NCBI GenBank assembly: GCA_014155875.1
Contig: JACEFZ010011090.1
Coordinates: forward strand, 220,001 to 284,000
Length of the DNA: 64,000 nt
Direction of reading: 5' to 3'
Origin: Cepaea nemoralis
Taxonomy: Eukaryota; Mollusca; Gastropoda; Stylommatophora; Helicidae
Shown piece after piece: positions 10,948 through 21,157 of the stretch. Numbering within the stretch: the stretch's first letter is position 1; every line of letters starts with the position of its first letter. Position numbers and translations under genes: made by a program. The notes beneath the pieces were generated by a model. It was not told the origin of the DNA and did not search any database. It saw nothing but the letters and a program-made list of their open reading frames with translations.

Positions 10948-12768
10948 GGTAAATGTAGGAGGGAGGAGGAAGAGGGAGGTGGAGGAGGGAAGAGGAGGGA
11001 GGAGGAGGGAGGAGACAGGAGGAGTAGGGAGGAATAGGAGGGAGGAGGAGGGATTAGGAGGAGGGAGGAGTAGGGTGGAGGAGGAGGCGAGGAGGAGGGA
11101 GGAGGAAGAGGGTGGAGGAGGGAGAAGGAGGGAGGAGGAGAACGCAGGAGGAGAAGGGAGCAGGAGGGAGAGGGAGGAGGAGGGAGGAGGAGGAGAGAGT
11201 AGGAGGAGGGAGGAGGCGGAGGGAGAAGGAAGAGGGAGGAGGGAGAAGGAGGAGAAGGAGGGGGAGGAGGAGGGAAGAGGAGGAGGGGAGGAGGAGGAGG
11301 GAGGAGAGGAATGTGAAGGGAGGAGGAGGGAGGAGGTAGAGGGAGGAGGAGGAGGAGGTAGAGGGAGGAGGAGGGAGGAGGAGGAGGGAGGAGGCGGAGA
11401 GGGAGGAGGAGGAAGGAGGAGGGGGAGGAGAAGGGAGGAGGAAGAAGGAGGAGGAGGGAGGAGGAGTGATGAGGAGGAGGGAGGAGGAGAGAGGAGGAGG
11501 GATGAGGAGGAGGGAAGAGGAGGAAGAGGGAGGAGGAGGAATGTGAAGGGATGAGGAGGGAGGAGGTAGAGGGAGGAGGTAGAGGGAGGAGTGAGGAGGA
11601 GGAGAGGAAGGAGGAGGGGGAGGAAGGAGGAGGAGGGAGGAGGAGGGATGAGGAGGAGGGAGGAGGAGGTAGAGGGAGGAGGAGGAATGTGGAGGGAGGA
11701 GGTAGAGGGAGGAGGAGGAGGGAGGAGGAGGAGTGAGGAGGAGGAGAGGGAGGAGGAGGAAGGAGGAGGGGGAGGAGGGAGGAGGAGGAGGGAGAAGGAG
11801 GGATGAGGAGGAGGGAGGAGGAGGAAGAGGGAGGAGGAGGAAGAGGGAGGAGGAGGAATGTGAAGGGAGGAGGAGGGATAGGGAGGAGGGGAGGGGAAGA
11901 GGAAGAGGGTAGGAGGAAGAGTGGAGAGGAGGAGGGAGGAGGGAGGAAAAGGGAGGAGGGAGGAGGAGAGAGGAGGAGGAGGGAGGAGGAGGAAGAGGGT
12001 GGAGGAGGGAGGAGAAGGAAGGAGGAGGAAGAAGGAGGAGGAAGAGGGAGGAGGAGGATGGAGGAGGGAGAGGGAGGAAGAGGGAGGAGGAGGAAGAGGA
12101 AGGAGGAGGAAGAGGGAGGAGGAGGAAGAGGGAGGAGGGAGAGGGAGGAGGGGAAGAGGAAGAGGGTAGGAGGAGGAGGGGAGAGGAGGAGAAGAAGGGA
12201 GAAGGAGGGAGGAGGAGAAGGAGGAGGAGGAGGAGGGAGAGGAGGAGGGAGGAGGCAGAGGGAGAAGAAGGAAGGAGGAGGAGGAAGGAGGGAGAGGAAA
12301 GAGGGAGAATGAGGAGGGGAGGAAGGAAAGGGAGGTGGAAGAGGAGGAGGGAGGAGGAAAGAGGTAGGGGGAGGAGGAGGTAGAGGGAGGAGGAGGAGGA
12401 AGGAAAGGGAGGAGGAAGAGGAGGAGAAGGGAGGAGGAGGGTGGAGGGAGGAGGAGGAGGTAGAGGGAGGAGGTAGGAGGAGGAAGAGGGAAGAGGGAGA
12501 AGGAGGAGGGAGGATGATGAGGGAGAAGGAGGCAGGAGGAGGAGGAGTGAGGCAGGATGAGGAGGAGGGATGAGGAGGAGGGAAGATGAGGGAGGAGGGG
12601 GGAGGAGGCGGAGGGAGTAGGAGGGAGGAGGATGGAGGAGGAGGGGAGAGGAAGAGGGAGAAGGAAGAGGGAGAAGGAGGAGGGAGGAGGAGGGAGAGGG
12701 ATGAGAGGGAGGAGGAAGAGGAGGAGGGTGGAGGGAGGAGGTAGAGGGAGGAGAAGAGTGGAGGAGAG
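10948..12768. repeat. 1.8-kb polypurine/polypyrimidine tract (GGAGGA-type)
   Basis: The + strand is almost pure G and A, built from variable ggagga, gggagg and gaggaagag strings with occasional T (gtaga, atgtgaaggg, gatgag). Long apparent open frames on both strands (a Pro/Ser/Leu-rich frame on minus, Glu/Gly/Arg-rich frames on plus) arise only because stop codons are rare in such sequence. Mirror-symmetric purine tracts of this kind can form triplex DNA, and the many GG runs could form quadruplexes. Confidence 0.97.
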
Positions 12769-13282
12769 AGTTCGCCATTCCGAATTCATACTCGTCTAGT
12801 TCTTCCCTTCTACACGACTGTAGATAACTTCCTTACACATAAAAAGATGAATTGTTATTGATATTGCCGTGGCATGGAGGAATATCAGCAGCAGAATTGA
12901 TCTAAAAAACCAAAGACTGAGATCTACGGAGAGCCATGAACGCCTACGCCAGCCGGCACGGCACTTGATGATGATGATTGCCGTGTGACGATTCTGTGTA
13001 GTCACGTCATTTTCTTCCCTTCCCGTAGCGTTTTGGTTCGGGGATTCTTTCATCATCATCATCATATATTTACGTACGTATTTTGGGAGGGGGAGGAGGG
13101 AGGAGGAGGAAGAAGAAAAAAAAACTATGACAGTTGACAGCTCTGGAATGAAAGGAAGGCGTGTAGAAAATTTCATCTCAATCGGATGGGCCGTTCGCGA
13201 ACAAATAAAGGACATACATATTTACATACATACATATATATATACATACACTTTGTTTTATAGATATAGATATATATATAGC

Positions 13283-14033
13283 AACTCTGATCCATAGATA
13301 GAGTCAAGCACAGACGTCTATGAAGACACGCTGATACTAAGAGTAACGCTAACACCTAGACAGAGTCACGCTTTCACATAGACAGAATCGCTCTAGCAAT
13401 AGACAGTTAAACTGGAATATAAAGTCATGATGACACATAGATAAAGTCATTCTGGCACATAGATAAAGCCATGCTGGCACATAGATAAAGTCAAGCTGGC
13501 ACATAGATAAAGTCATGCTGGCACATAGATAAAGTCATTCTGGCACATAGATAAAGCCATGCTGGCACATAGATAAAGTCAAGCTGGCACATAGATAAAG
13601 TCATGCTGGCACATAGATAAAGTTATGCTGACACATAGAAAAAGTCATGCTGGCACATAGATAAAGTCATGCTGGCACTTAGATAAAGTCATGCTGGCAC
13701 ATAGATAAAGTCATGTTGGCACATAGACAGCCATGTTGGCACATAGACAGTTATGCTGACACGTGACAGAGAGCGTCTTGTTGTTGCATAGAGAGTACCA
13801 CGTTGACACACAGACGGGGAGCGTCACGTTGACATATTAAAAAGAGCGTGAACACACAGGTAGGTTCACGCTAGAACATAGACCAACAGAGTCACACCGG
13901 CACATAGACATAGTCACGATGCTACATAGGTATATACACGCTGATACTTAGGCAGACATAGTCACGCAAACACTTTGACAGAGAGACGCTGAGGCACCAG
14001 ACAGGGTCACGCTGGCACACTGACAGACAGATA
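13283..14033. repeat. 22-bp minisatellite of intron 1, right part
   Basis: Near-perfect tandem units gtcatgctggcacatagataaa between about 13400 and 13720, and looser units of the same type on either side. It ends about 100 bp before the acceptor of the second visible GH18 exon. Unit sequence links it to the left part at 9730. Confidence 0.93.
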
Positions 14034-14129
14034 ATAACATAGATGACAGATATCTACATAAACATGATCATATTGTCATATAAACAACTATATTAAAGGA
14101 ACAAATCCCTGACATGTGTCTGCCTACAG

Positions 14130-14367
14130 AGAATTTACTAACGCCAAGAACAACTTCACCTCCATAAAGATGCTACTGTCTGTTGGCGGTTATGGCAGTT
14201 ATGTATACAACCAGTTCATGGCTATTGGCGGGAACGAAACGCTTCGCAGACAGTTTGTCACGTCTGCTTACGATGTATTGCGCCAGTATGGATTTGATGG
14301 CCTGGACTTTTACTGGCCTACTAGTGAAACCAACGTTAGCAAGGCAGCTCATAGCTTCATCCTCGAG
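14130..14367 (+). CDS. GH18 chitinase-like gene, exon with SxGG strand and degenerate catalytic motif
   Basis: The first base completes the split Arg codon of the previous exon, giving GLYREFTNAKNN. Then follow IKMLLSVGGYGSY (the SxGG strand that helps form the sugar-binding cleft) and a helix with FVTSAYDVLRQYGFDGLDFYW. Active GH18 enzymes have DGxDxDWE here. This product has DGLDFYWP, so the second aspartate is tyrosine and the acid-base glutamate is missing. A substrate-binding or signalling chitinase-like protein is therefore more likely than a hydrolase. The acceptor is gtctgcctacag ending at 14129. The donor is CTCGAG/GTAAGG at 14368, phase 0. A stop follows within 7 codons if the donor is read through. 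A 22-bp minisatellite ends about 100 bp upstream, and a tandem array begins exactly at the donor. Confidence 0.92.
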
Positions 14368-14814
14368 GTAAGGGCACCGGACAAATAGTATGCTGTAAAG
14401 ATGGCATCTTAGATTGTCTTTCTAAGCTGCTAAAGGTGTCGGCCCTATAGATATAATTTACAGTAAAGATGGCATCAAAGATTGCCTTTATAAGCTGTTA
14501 AAGGGTGGGGGGGGGGGGGGGGGGTTATGTACACATGACATACTGTACAGCGGGCATCAAAGATTGTTTTTGTAAGCTTCTAAAGGTGAGTATCCTGTAC
14601 AGACATACTGTAAACCTGGCATCTGAGATTGTCTTTTTAAGCTGATAAAGGTGTCGGCCCTATAGAGATAACCTACAGTAAGAGGTGACATCAGAGATTG
14701 CCTTTGTAAGCTGCTAAAGGGTGGGGGAGTCGGTTATGTACACATGACATACTGTACAGCTGGCATCAGAGATTGTTTTTGTACGCTTCTAAAGGTGAGG
14801 ATGCTGTACATGTC
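14368..14814 (+). repeat. ~70-bp tandem array starting at the splice donor (intron 2, left part)
   Basis: Units begin at 14368 (the exon donor itself), 14436, 14505, 14586, 14651, 14721 and 14795, giving lengths 68, 69, 81, 65, 70 and 74 bp. Each unit ends in gctNctaaag-type sequence, and the next starts GTGNG, so donor-like AAAG/GTGAGT recurs at 14586 and AAAG/GTGAGG at 14795. The 81-bp unit is enlarged by a G run (14508-14524). The array is cut at about 14815 and resumes at about 17305. Confidence 0.9.
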
Positions 14815-14859
14815 AACAACTTCCCTGGGGTGAAGGGAACAACCTATCACACTTATTTA

Positions 14860-14867
<8 letters not shown>

Positions 14868-14931
<64 letters not shown>
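14868..14931. repeat. (TA)n microsatellite
   Basis: About 64 bp of TA dinucleotides directly before the LINE 3' end fragment. Confidence 0.98.
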
Positions 14932-14932
<1 letters not shown>

Positions 14933-15053
14933 TGATTATGATCGAGAGGTTTTCCCGAAGGTTGTTATGGCAGCGAGGTTCTGCGAAGGACATGCTACTG
15001 AATGAATGAATGAATGAATGAATGAATGAATGAATGAATGAATGAATGAATAT
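14932..15053 (+). mobile_element. 3' tip of an RTE/BovB-like LINE (RTE-4) with (GAAT)n tail
   Basis: Encodes the end DREVFPKVVMAARFCEGHATE followed by a stop and (GAAT)n at 14998-15050, allowing for a shift (VMAARFCEGHATE is the clear part). The same tip occurs on the minus strand at 30885-31245. A short coding end followed directly by a microsatellite tail is usual for RTE-type LINEs. Confidence 0.7.
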
Positions 15054-17304
15054 ATATATACTATGACTTCAGATCTGGGACTGGGAAAATTTCAGTCTAC
15101 GACCCCACCAGTCTTCGGATACCTATCTCTCTCACAACCGACCAAGGGACGTTACCCTTTCAAACCTCATCCGGAACATTTGATGCAACTCTGGTATCTA
15201 CAAACTCAATAACAAATGGATTGTACAAAAGAGTGAAGATAATGTGGTTGTAGAGCAGATATGTATGTTGTGAGTTAATTGCTACAAGACAGACTGAGCG
15301 GAGGCTGCCACTATAAGGATGTCTTCATGGTACACGTGCTAAAGCATCACGTCACATAAAGATGTCACTTAGATTGTAGTCTCTTGCAGCAGGTCCTCAG
15401 TATTCGACCACATATCACCTCCTCTGAGTTGACAGCAAGTCAGGCTAATGACAGTGGAACACCAGAGCTTGTGTCCAAATGAGATTCATTGTTGTTGGCC
15501 ACATCCTATCTGATTGAAGCCTCCATCATAGGTCTATATTTATAGTAGCACAGTTTCGACGTAAAGTTCATAAAAGTCTAATGTCACTGGATAGATTCAC
15601 ACTCATAGCACAGTTTCTCATGAATCACGTGCTACTTGATATATCACACGGTTGTTTGGTAGTCGGGTAGGTAATCAAGGCAACAGATTGACGATCACAA
15701 GGACACGATACTTGTCCAGACGCCTTCGTTATAAATGTAGAATAACTTATCCTATAACTGCTCTGAGGGCATAGACGACTGACCGGGTGATGGGCAATAA
15801 GATCCTCTCACGTTGGCTGGTTTGACCAGACTGTTGATGTTGGCACAGAACGATGGTTTTACTGACTGTCCATCACTCCTCTCCGGAAGGTATAATCTGG
15901 TAAAATGACAAAGACAACCCTCGGTGAGATTCACATGGCCATGACCTACCATATGGGGATACACTGTAGTCTGGTACTCAGAGAGTGAATCACATCCCTA
16001 AAATGGGTTGTGGTTCCATTACAGGCCATGCCTCAAGGTCAGAAAAAGAATAAGGTCTGGGGCCCGACAAGCAGCCGAATAGACCACCTGTTTCCCTAGA
16101 CTGGGGATAGATTTCACCCACAGTGATTGGTCATGAGTGTCTGTGCCCCAGTTCTCCAGACGAAGTCTTCTAATGACATACAGGGTTAGAGGATTTACAG
16201 TGCGTATAGGCAAGATGGTCCTGAAGGAGAGCTGTTGGCAAACCCCCTTCCAGCTCTTCCCAGGTAGTCTTGCTTTCCCCAGTTCATCACCCCTGTAACC
16301 ATCAGAACATGTCTGCCGTATAATTCCTCTTTCCTTCCCCTCCCCGTTGTCCTCCTCACAAGAACCCACTATAGATTAGGATGGCAGTCCTTTAAGGAGA
16401 CTTAGAACATAAAGTATATGAGGAAGGCAAAGAACAACAAAGTGGTCGCCCCAACAAAAGATGCGAACCTCGACACATGCGGGATCGTTCAAATGACCTC
16501 CGATTCGATAGAGAACGTTCCCACGAGATTCGTCTTGTCCGGATGATTCGCCCCATATCTTACACGATAGCTTTTAGTTACGCCCTCACCGACTTCCGGG
16601 TTATGTAGACTTCGCCGGAGTTCAAAGGCAGTCCAGTAGTGCCCGTATATTACTATGACTCAGGTCAATCCTATTCCCCCCCCCTCCTCCCAACAATTTC
16701 TTGGCAGGCGACACTATGCAGTCCATACCTGCACTTTTTACAGAAGTTCAGATTGTTTGATGCAGGCCCGTAATTGGGTCACGTCAACAAGCCTGTTCCG
16801 GTAGGAAAACCTACAGGCTCTCCCCCTACCTACGGGTGAACATGGCTGCAGGCGCTTTGCAACATCGGGTGATTGGGATTTCGACACGAACCGATTTAAG
16901 AATGGTAGCATTCTTACCTTTTTATTCTGTCAAGCAGTTAGAAGTATGGAACCTCGTCCAACTTGGGGACTTAATGTCTATAGTCTTCAAACTGTACACT
17001 GACACTGGTCCAATTTCTTCCTGTTACTGCGGCCAGGCAGAACCTCTCGCTAGCTGGGCTAGAATAACAATCCTTTTCCCCGGTTCACAGTCAAGCCATT
17101 GCGACTGCGGAGTCAGAACAGGTTCCGGTACACACATCTCTCGAACCTTCCCGAACACAAGGGCGTAATCCTCCACTCCCTTAGGGATAAAGGATTACTG
17201 AGGTTATGTCCTTTGACCTCAGAATGTCTCGCGGTAGGGCGAGAGATGGTGTTGTGAGTCTGGCAAATTCCACATCTCCTGGTCGAATTCTCCAGGTATT
17301 CTGT

Positions 17305-17540
17305 GACAGTACAGACATACTGTAAACCTGGCATCTGAGATTGTCTTTCTAAGCTGCTAAAGGCGTGGGTCCTATACAGATGAGCTACTGTCAAGATGGC
17401 ATCAGAGATTGCCCTTATAAGCTGCTAAATAGTGTTTGTTGGGGGGGGGCGGTCCTATATAAATGACACTGTAAAGCTGGCATCAGAAATTGTCTTTGTA
17501 ATCTTCTAAAGGTCCTCTACGGGCATACTGTAACGATAGC
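17305..17540 (+). repeat. ~70-bp tandem array of intron 2, right part
   Basis: About three units matching 14368-14814, for example catactgtaaacctggcatc at 17318 and gattgtctttctaagctgct at 17339, ending in a degenerate unit with a G run. The match of unit sequence on both sides of 14815-17304 shows the array was split by insertion. The stretch 17541-17727 shows nothing recognised. Confidence 0.85.
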
Positions 17541-17727
17541 ATCTGGGAGAATGCGTCAACCTAAATGTTCAATGTACCAGATAATAAATAATATAAAGAA
17601 TATGATAGCATCATTCATTCCACACTCCCATGGTACAGTCATTCTACACATTGCATGCGGCTAACATCATCATCTGTAATTCATCTTTACTGTCTATGTG
17701 AGGAAACGAGGTCTCAAGATATTTATA

Positions 17728-17982
17728 CGAGGGTAAGTTAATAAGTACGTCACAAATAGCTGTAGGAAAATAACTAACTATGATAACAACTTGAACCCAA
17801 TTTATGTTTATACGTACATTGTACCTTTATTTCTCAACATAATTTCCACCAACATTGATGCACTTATCCCATCGTTTTGACAGTCATCCCAAACAGGCAG
17901 CATAGAACTGCGTGTGTTGTTTTCATTTACCCGCCATCCACAGAATTGTGTGACTTACTTATTGAATCTTACTCGTAACCTT
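17728..17982. mobile_element. Short internally deleted mariner derivative
   Basis: It begins tacgagggtaagttaataag and ends acttacttattgaatcttac then tcgta, an imperfect inverted repeat flanked by TA. The left 150 bp match the left end of the mariner at 26887, so this is a deletion product of the same family, about 255 bp long. Confidence 0.72.
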
Positions 17983-18157
17983 TTTCTACCCAGCTATGCA
18001 CCGCTTTACGGGACAAACATTTGTTAGCATAAACACTGAAAACCCACCTTGGAAGGAGACATTTCGTGAATGACGCCGAAGTTAAATGTGAAGTGAAAAC
18101 GTGGTTTAGAAAGCAGAACTCGCCGGTTTTGGAGGACTGGTAAAACGATTAAATCAA
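17983..18157. mobile_element. Rearranged mariner fragments
   Basis: Two internal mariner pieces in opposite orientations: gctttacgggacaaacattt (matching 27905-27930) and ggaaggagacatttcgtgaa (matching the complement of 27120-27145). They abut the deleted mariner, which suggests an abortive or repeated transposition event. Confidence 0.65.
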
Positions 18158-18288
18158 GGAAGACAGATCAATATTTTAGTCCAGCTGTCTGGTGTAGGGG
18201 TTGAACCCCTAACCTCGGCATCAGCATGACCGATGATTAAGAACATGCGTTCTTACTCACTCAACCATGCTGACCTGCATACATATTA
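18158..18288 (-). mobile_element. SINE-B copy 2 (tRNA-derived, minus strand)
   Basis: On the minus strand are gcatggttgagtgagtaag (A box region) and gaggttaggggttcaacccc (B box GGTTCAACC), spaced as in a tRNA, then accagacagctggactaaaa. Copy 1 is at 8150-8385. Confidence 0.75.
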
Positions 18289-19943
18289 TTCAATGTCACC
18301 CATCCTGTTATTACCTTCCTCACTGCATCACCCTCCCCTACAGTTGTGCCACTGTGGTCATGGGGCATCCTTTGGTGCTGTTTGAGATGATCATGCCGCA
18401 CTGTAATACTCCTTGACTGTATTTCTCATCTATGTACTCACGTGTACTGCTAACAATGTTTCTCTACTTTGGTGGGAGTATCACTAATGAATACTACACA
18501 GCTCAGTGATGAGAGACTGACTCATCCCTTGCAAACCATTACATTTAGCATACACATATACCTGTACTGCAACTCTTGTAGATTAATAGAGTGAGCTAGC
18601 ATCACCCTCTTCTCACCCCAGGAGTGTTAACTTTCGAGAGTTTCCAAGCAGCCAGGAATCAGCTATCTACTCTTTAAATGCTCATGGTTACATAAGAATG
18701 GTGTATATCATCCCATTATCAATAAGCTACAACATAACTGTCCACGTCCAATATTATGGTTTGACATCAATAATACATAGATATGTATATGACACAATGA
18801 CATCAATAATACATAGATATGTATATGACACAATGACATCAATCAGTGCCACCCTAGCCTAACACCAGTGGGGGTGCTTTACTTTAGACATGAACAGCAG
18901 ATATCAAACTATCTTCCCCCTTCACCACTTCTCCTTTGGCATACAAGCAATAAATACATCATCAGAAAACACACCTCTATACTGGCCACAATCAAGAAAC
19001 GGGACGCAGCACAGACACTCACAGTAAATTAGACATATATTGTGTGTTGCCAGATGAGGCCACCACATAAACATACTTCTCCATAATGGCTAAATCCGCA
19101 CAGGTATACTATAACATAAGTACACATGCTCTTCTTCTTGTCATCTAAAGTTAAATACATTTACAACACACCTCAAGTCCAACATTATGTCACCGATTGT
19201 GGATCAAACCACAATACAATCACATAATAATCTATTTGGTCTGTCCTTAGCCACACTATTCACATGTAGCACACATAAAACATTACATATTATTACTATA
19301 CTCAGTGTACTACGGCCACCAACATCGTCCACCATATCAGCTTGTGGCCATAACATCAAATCTCCAGAATTACACAACACATCTCTCTACAGTATCGAGA
19401 ACCCATTTGCAACACTCTAAACAACAAAATATTATCAATTCTATATAATTATCACCGTAATAATCATCATCATTATAAACATGTGATACCTATGGGACAA
19501 TGCCCATCATTGTAGTGACCAATGCAGTATCAACATCCATGATTCTGACTAATATTCACCACCATAACAATGACAGCCCCAACGATACCTCCCTCTGTTC
19601 CCACTGCGCTGTCTGTGTCAATAAATCCAACAATTTACAACAATACTCGCCATCGTAAGGAAGCATTATTGGTCCTGAATCATTACTGGATGCACCCTGT
19701 ACTTGGGTTCTCATTACCCACCTACCAGCCTGCAGAATAGCACTTCACCTGCTATTTGTAAAAAGTTTACTTCAAGCTGCTGTCTGCCGTTCGGCCAACG
19801 ATATCCTAGAATGCCAAGACAACTCTACAAATGAACGGTGGTGGGGTTCCATTTCGGCCTTGGTCGTTATTGGCAAAAATATGTGTTTTAGAATCCCATC
19901 CCATAATCAATACAGAGCCCGTCATATCCCTGGTCCTACTAGA
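18289..19943. other. Intron 2 DNA without recognised genes; one small tandem duplication
   Basis: A 43-bp unit (gacatcaataatacatagat and onward) is repeated two to three times at about 18757-18842. No other repeat family or coding segment recognised. Short frames, such as one at 19187-19420, have no family signature. Confidence 0.6.
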
Positions 19944-20311
19944 CCGGCGGTTCTCAATCGTTTAGGCCCATGCACCCCTTCACCATATGTTCAGAATGAC
20001 ATCCCCCTCCCCCTTTCGTATTTCCTCCCTATCCCTACACGGTATACATAAAAATGGAAGTCAATTTAATAACACATACTATAACAAGTCTAGACGTCTA
20101 CATAAAACGTGATTTGCAGGTCTACTTACGTTATAAAATGAATTTCAGAAGGGCGAGAAATACAGAACCGTAAAATATTGTGGGAAAACAATATCAAGTA
20201 ATCCGTTCTTGTATTAACGCGATCTTGAAATATTCTTAAATACCCCCCCCCCCCCCTTGAAAACCCTAAAATTCCCCCAGGTGGGAATTCCCCATCTGTT
20301 GAAAACCATTG
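19944..20311. mobile_element. Probable hAT-type non-autonomous element
   Basis: It starts ccggcggttctcaatcgttt and ends with the complement of caatggttttcaacagatgg. GGTTCTCAA at both ends in inverse orientation is the usual hAT tip. A poly-C run lies at about 20243-20256. No clear 8-bp target duplication is visible, so the exact ends are uncertain. The stretch 20312-20741 up to the exon is unremarkable. Confidence 0.55.
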
Positions 20312-20741
20312 TACAATATCAATAATTCATGCTAACATTGGTTATAACCCCCACCCCTTTCGCGTATGCAACTATCGGAAAGACTCCAAAATGGGGGAAC
20401 ACGCTACTTATTCTCCCGCCCAGGATGATATCCCATCATTTTCTGGGGCTCTGCTCATCGCCAGGAAACCAGCTCTTCCTTAGGGTTACTTGATTGTTGG
20501 TTTGGGCGCCTCATAGAACAAAAAAGGAGAACATATTGCTGCCAAAGTATAATCCATTTTATCCACTTCATTTGATATATAACTCAGTACTATGTACCTG
20601 CCAATATGCAGCAAAATGTGCCAGGCAATAAATCGTAGAACCTTTTGATTGCGGTTTCTGTGGTTATATTCACTAAGGAAATACATTGTTTTGAAGCAGA
20701 TATTTCTCCAAGAGTGTCTGACCTGTGTAATTTGTCAACAG

Positions 20742-20854
20742 GGCTTGCGAGAAAAGTTTGATCAAGACACGCAAGATCGGCTTATGTTGATATCAAGAGT
20801 TCCAGGAATAGAGCGGTACTTTAAGAATGGATACGACGCAGTCGCAATGGCTAG
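20742..20854 (+). CDS. GH18 chitinase-like gene, middle exon
   Basis: Phase 0 at the start, phase 2 at the end. The exon encodes GLREKFDQDTQDRLMLISRV followed by PGIERYFKNGYDAVAMA. In GH18 proteins this is the helix LRxxFxxEA, the strand RLLLTxAV, and the loop ending in GYD before the next strand. Here the AV strand reads LMLISRV. The acceptor is tttgtcaacag ending at 20741 and the donor is a strong GCTAG/GTGAGTG at 20855. A 36-bp tandem array of donor-like units follows at once. By itself the exon is short and would be hard to call. Its phase match to exons on both sides and the order of the encoded segments support it. Confidence 0.82.
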
Positions 20855-21150
20855 GTGAGTGCACGCATAGTGATGAATAGACATAGGACAGTGCATCGAT
20901 TTGCTTGTGACAGTGGTACATACTACAATACAGAATATGTATGTGAGGTTTGTTCATACTCCATTACAGAAAATATCGGTGAGAGTTGCACATGCTACAT
21001 TACAGAATACGTCTGTGAGAGTTGTACACTTTCAATTATAGTAGATGTCTGTGAGAGTTGTACATACTACATTATAGAATACGTTTGTGACAGCTGTACA
21101 TGTTACATTATATATTATGTTGGCAGAGTAGTACACATTACGTTATAGTA
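20855..21150 (+). repeat. 36-bp tandem array starting at the splice donor (intron 3, 5' end)
   Basis: The first unit starts at the exon donor GTGAGTGC. Later units start at 20907, then 20943, 20979, 21015, 21051 and 21087, exactly 36 bp apart. Most read gtgagagttgtacatactac then attacagaatacgtct, so each keeps a donor-like GTGAG. Because 36 is a multiple of three, a frame stays open as a Cys-containing 12-residue repeat, but it is out of phase with the exon and is not taken as coding. Confidence 0.9.
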
Positions 21151-21157
21151 CATGTTT

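Larger units (their letters stand above)
10355..13282. mobile_element. Microsatellite-rich insertion resembling mini-me-type elements
   Basis: The insertion splits the 22-bp minisatellite. In order it contains a (TA)n tract (10355-10430), then four copies of a core beginning ctgacccggcc, each followed by catctcatttaattcatata and a (GTCT)n or (CTAT)n run (10431-10945). A polypurine tract follows (10948-12768), then a single-copy end containing atctcaatcggatgggccgt and a (CATA)/(TA) tail. A (TA)n plus conserved core plus (GTCY)n layout is what has been described for dipteran mini-me elements. Assignment to that group is by resemblance only. No coding capacity is seen. Confidence 0.55.
14815..17304. 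other. Insertion splitting the intron 2 array; mostly unrecognised
   Basis: Bounded by matching array pieces, so probably inserted. It contains a (TA)n tract at 14868-14931 and an RTE/BovB-like 3' end at 14932-15053 (listed separately). Between 15054 and 17304 there is about 2.2 kb of more GC-balanced sequence with only short frames, none matching a family I know. One minus-strand frame near 17190-17300 has CGICQTHN, which faintly recalls zinc-binding segments of retroelement proteins. The evidence is too thin for a call. Confidence 0.5.

Noticed and set aside
10825..12789. A 654-codon Pro/Ser/Leu-rich frame on the minus strand and Glu/Gly/Arg-rich frames on the plus strand.
   Set aside because: They lie entirely within the polypurine tract, where stop codons are rare. 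They have no start context, domain or complexity beyond the repeat.
12796..13215. A 139-codon minus-strand frame.
   Set aside because: It runs across low-complexity ATC repeats and the end of a non-coding insertion, with no domain.
15752..17394. Several 60-116 codon frames on both strands.
   Set aside because: No family signature, overlapping frames on both strands and no consistent order. The region is reported as unrecognised insertion.
18757..18842. A small tandem duplication considered as a satellite.
   Set aside because: Only two to three units, so it is noted inside the intron entry and not as a separate array.
20855..21148. Frame with a 12-residue Cys-containing repeat right after exon 3.
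   Set aside because: It results from a 36-bp (multiple of three) tandem array. It is out of phase with the exon, whose frame stops immediately after the donor.
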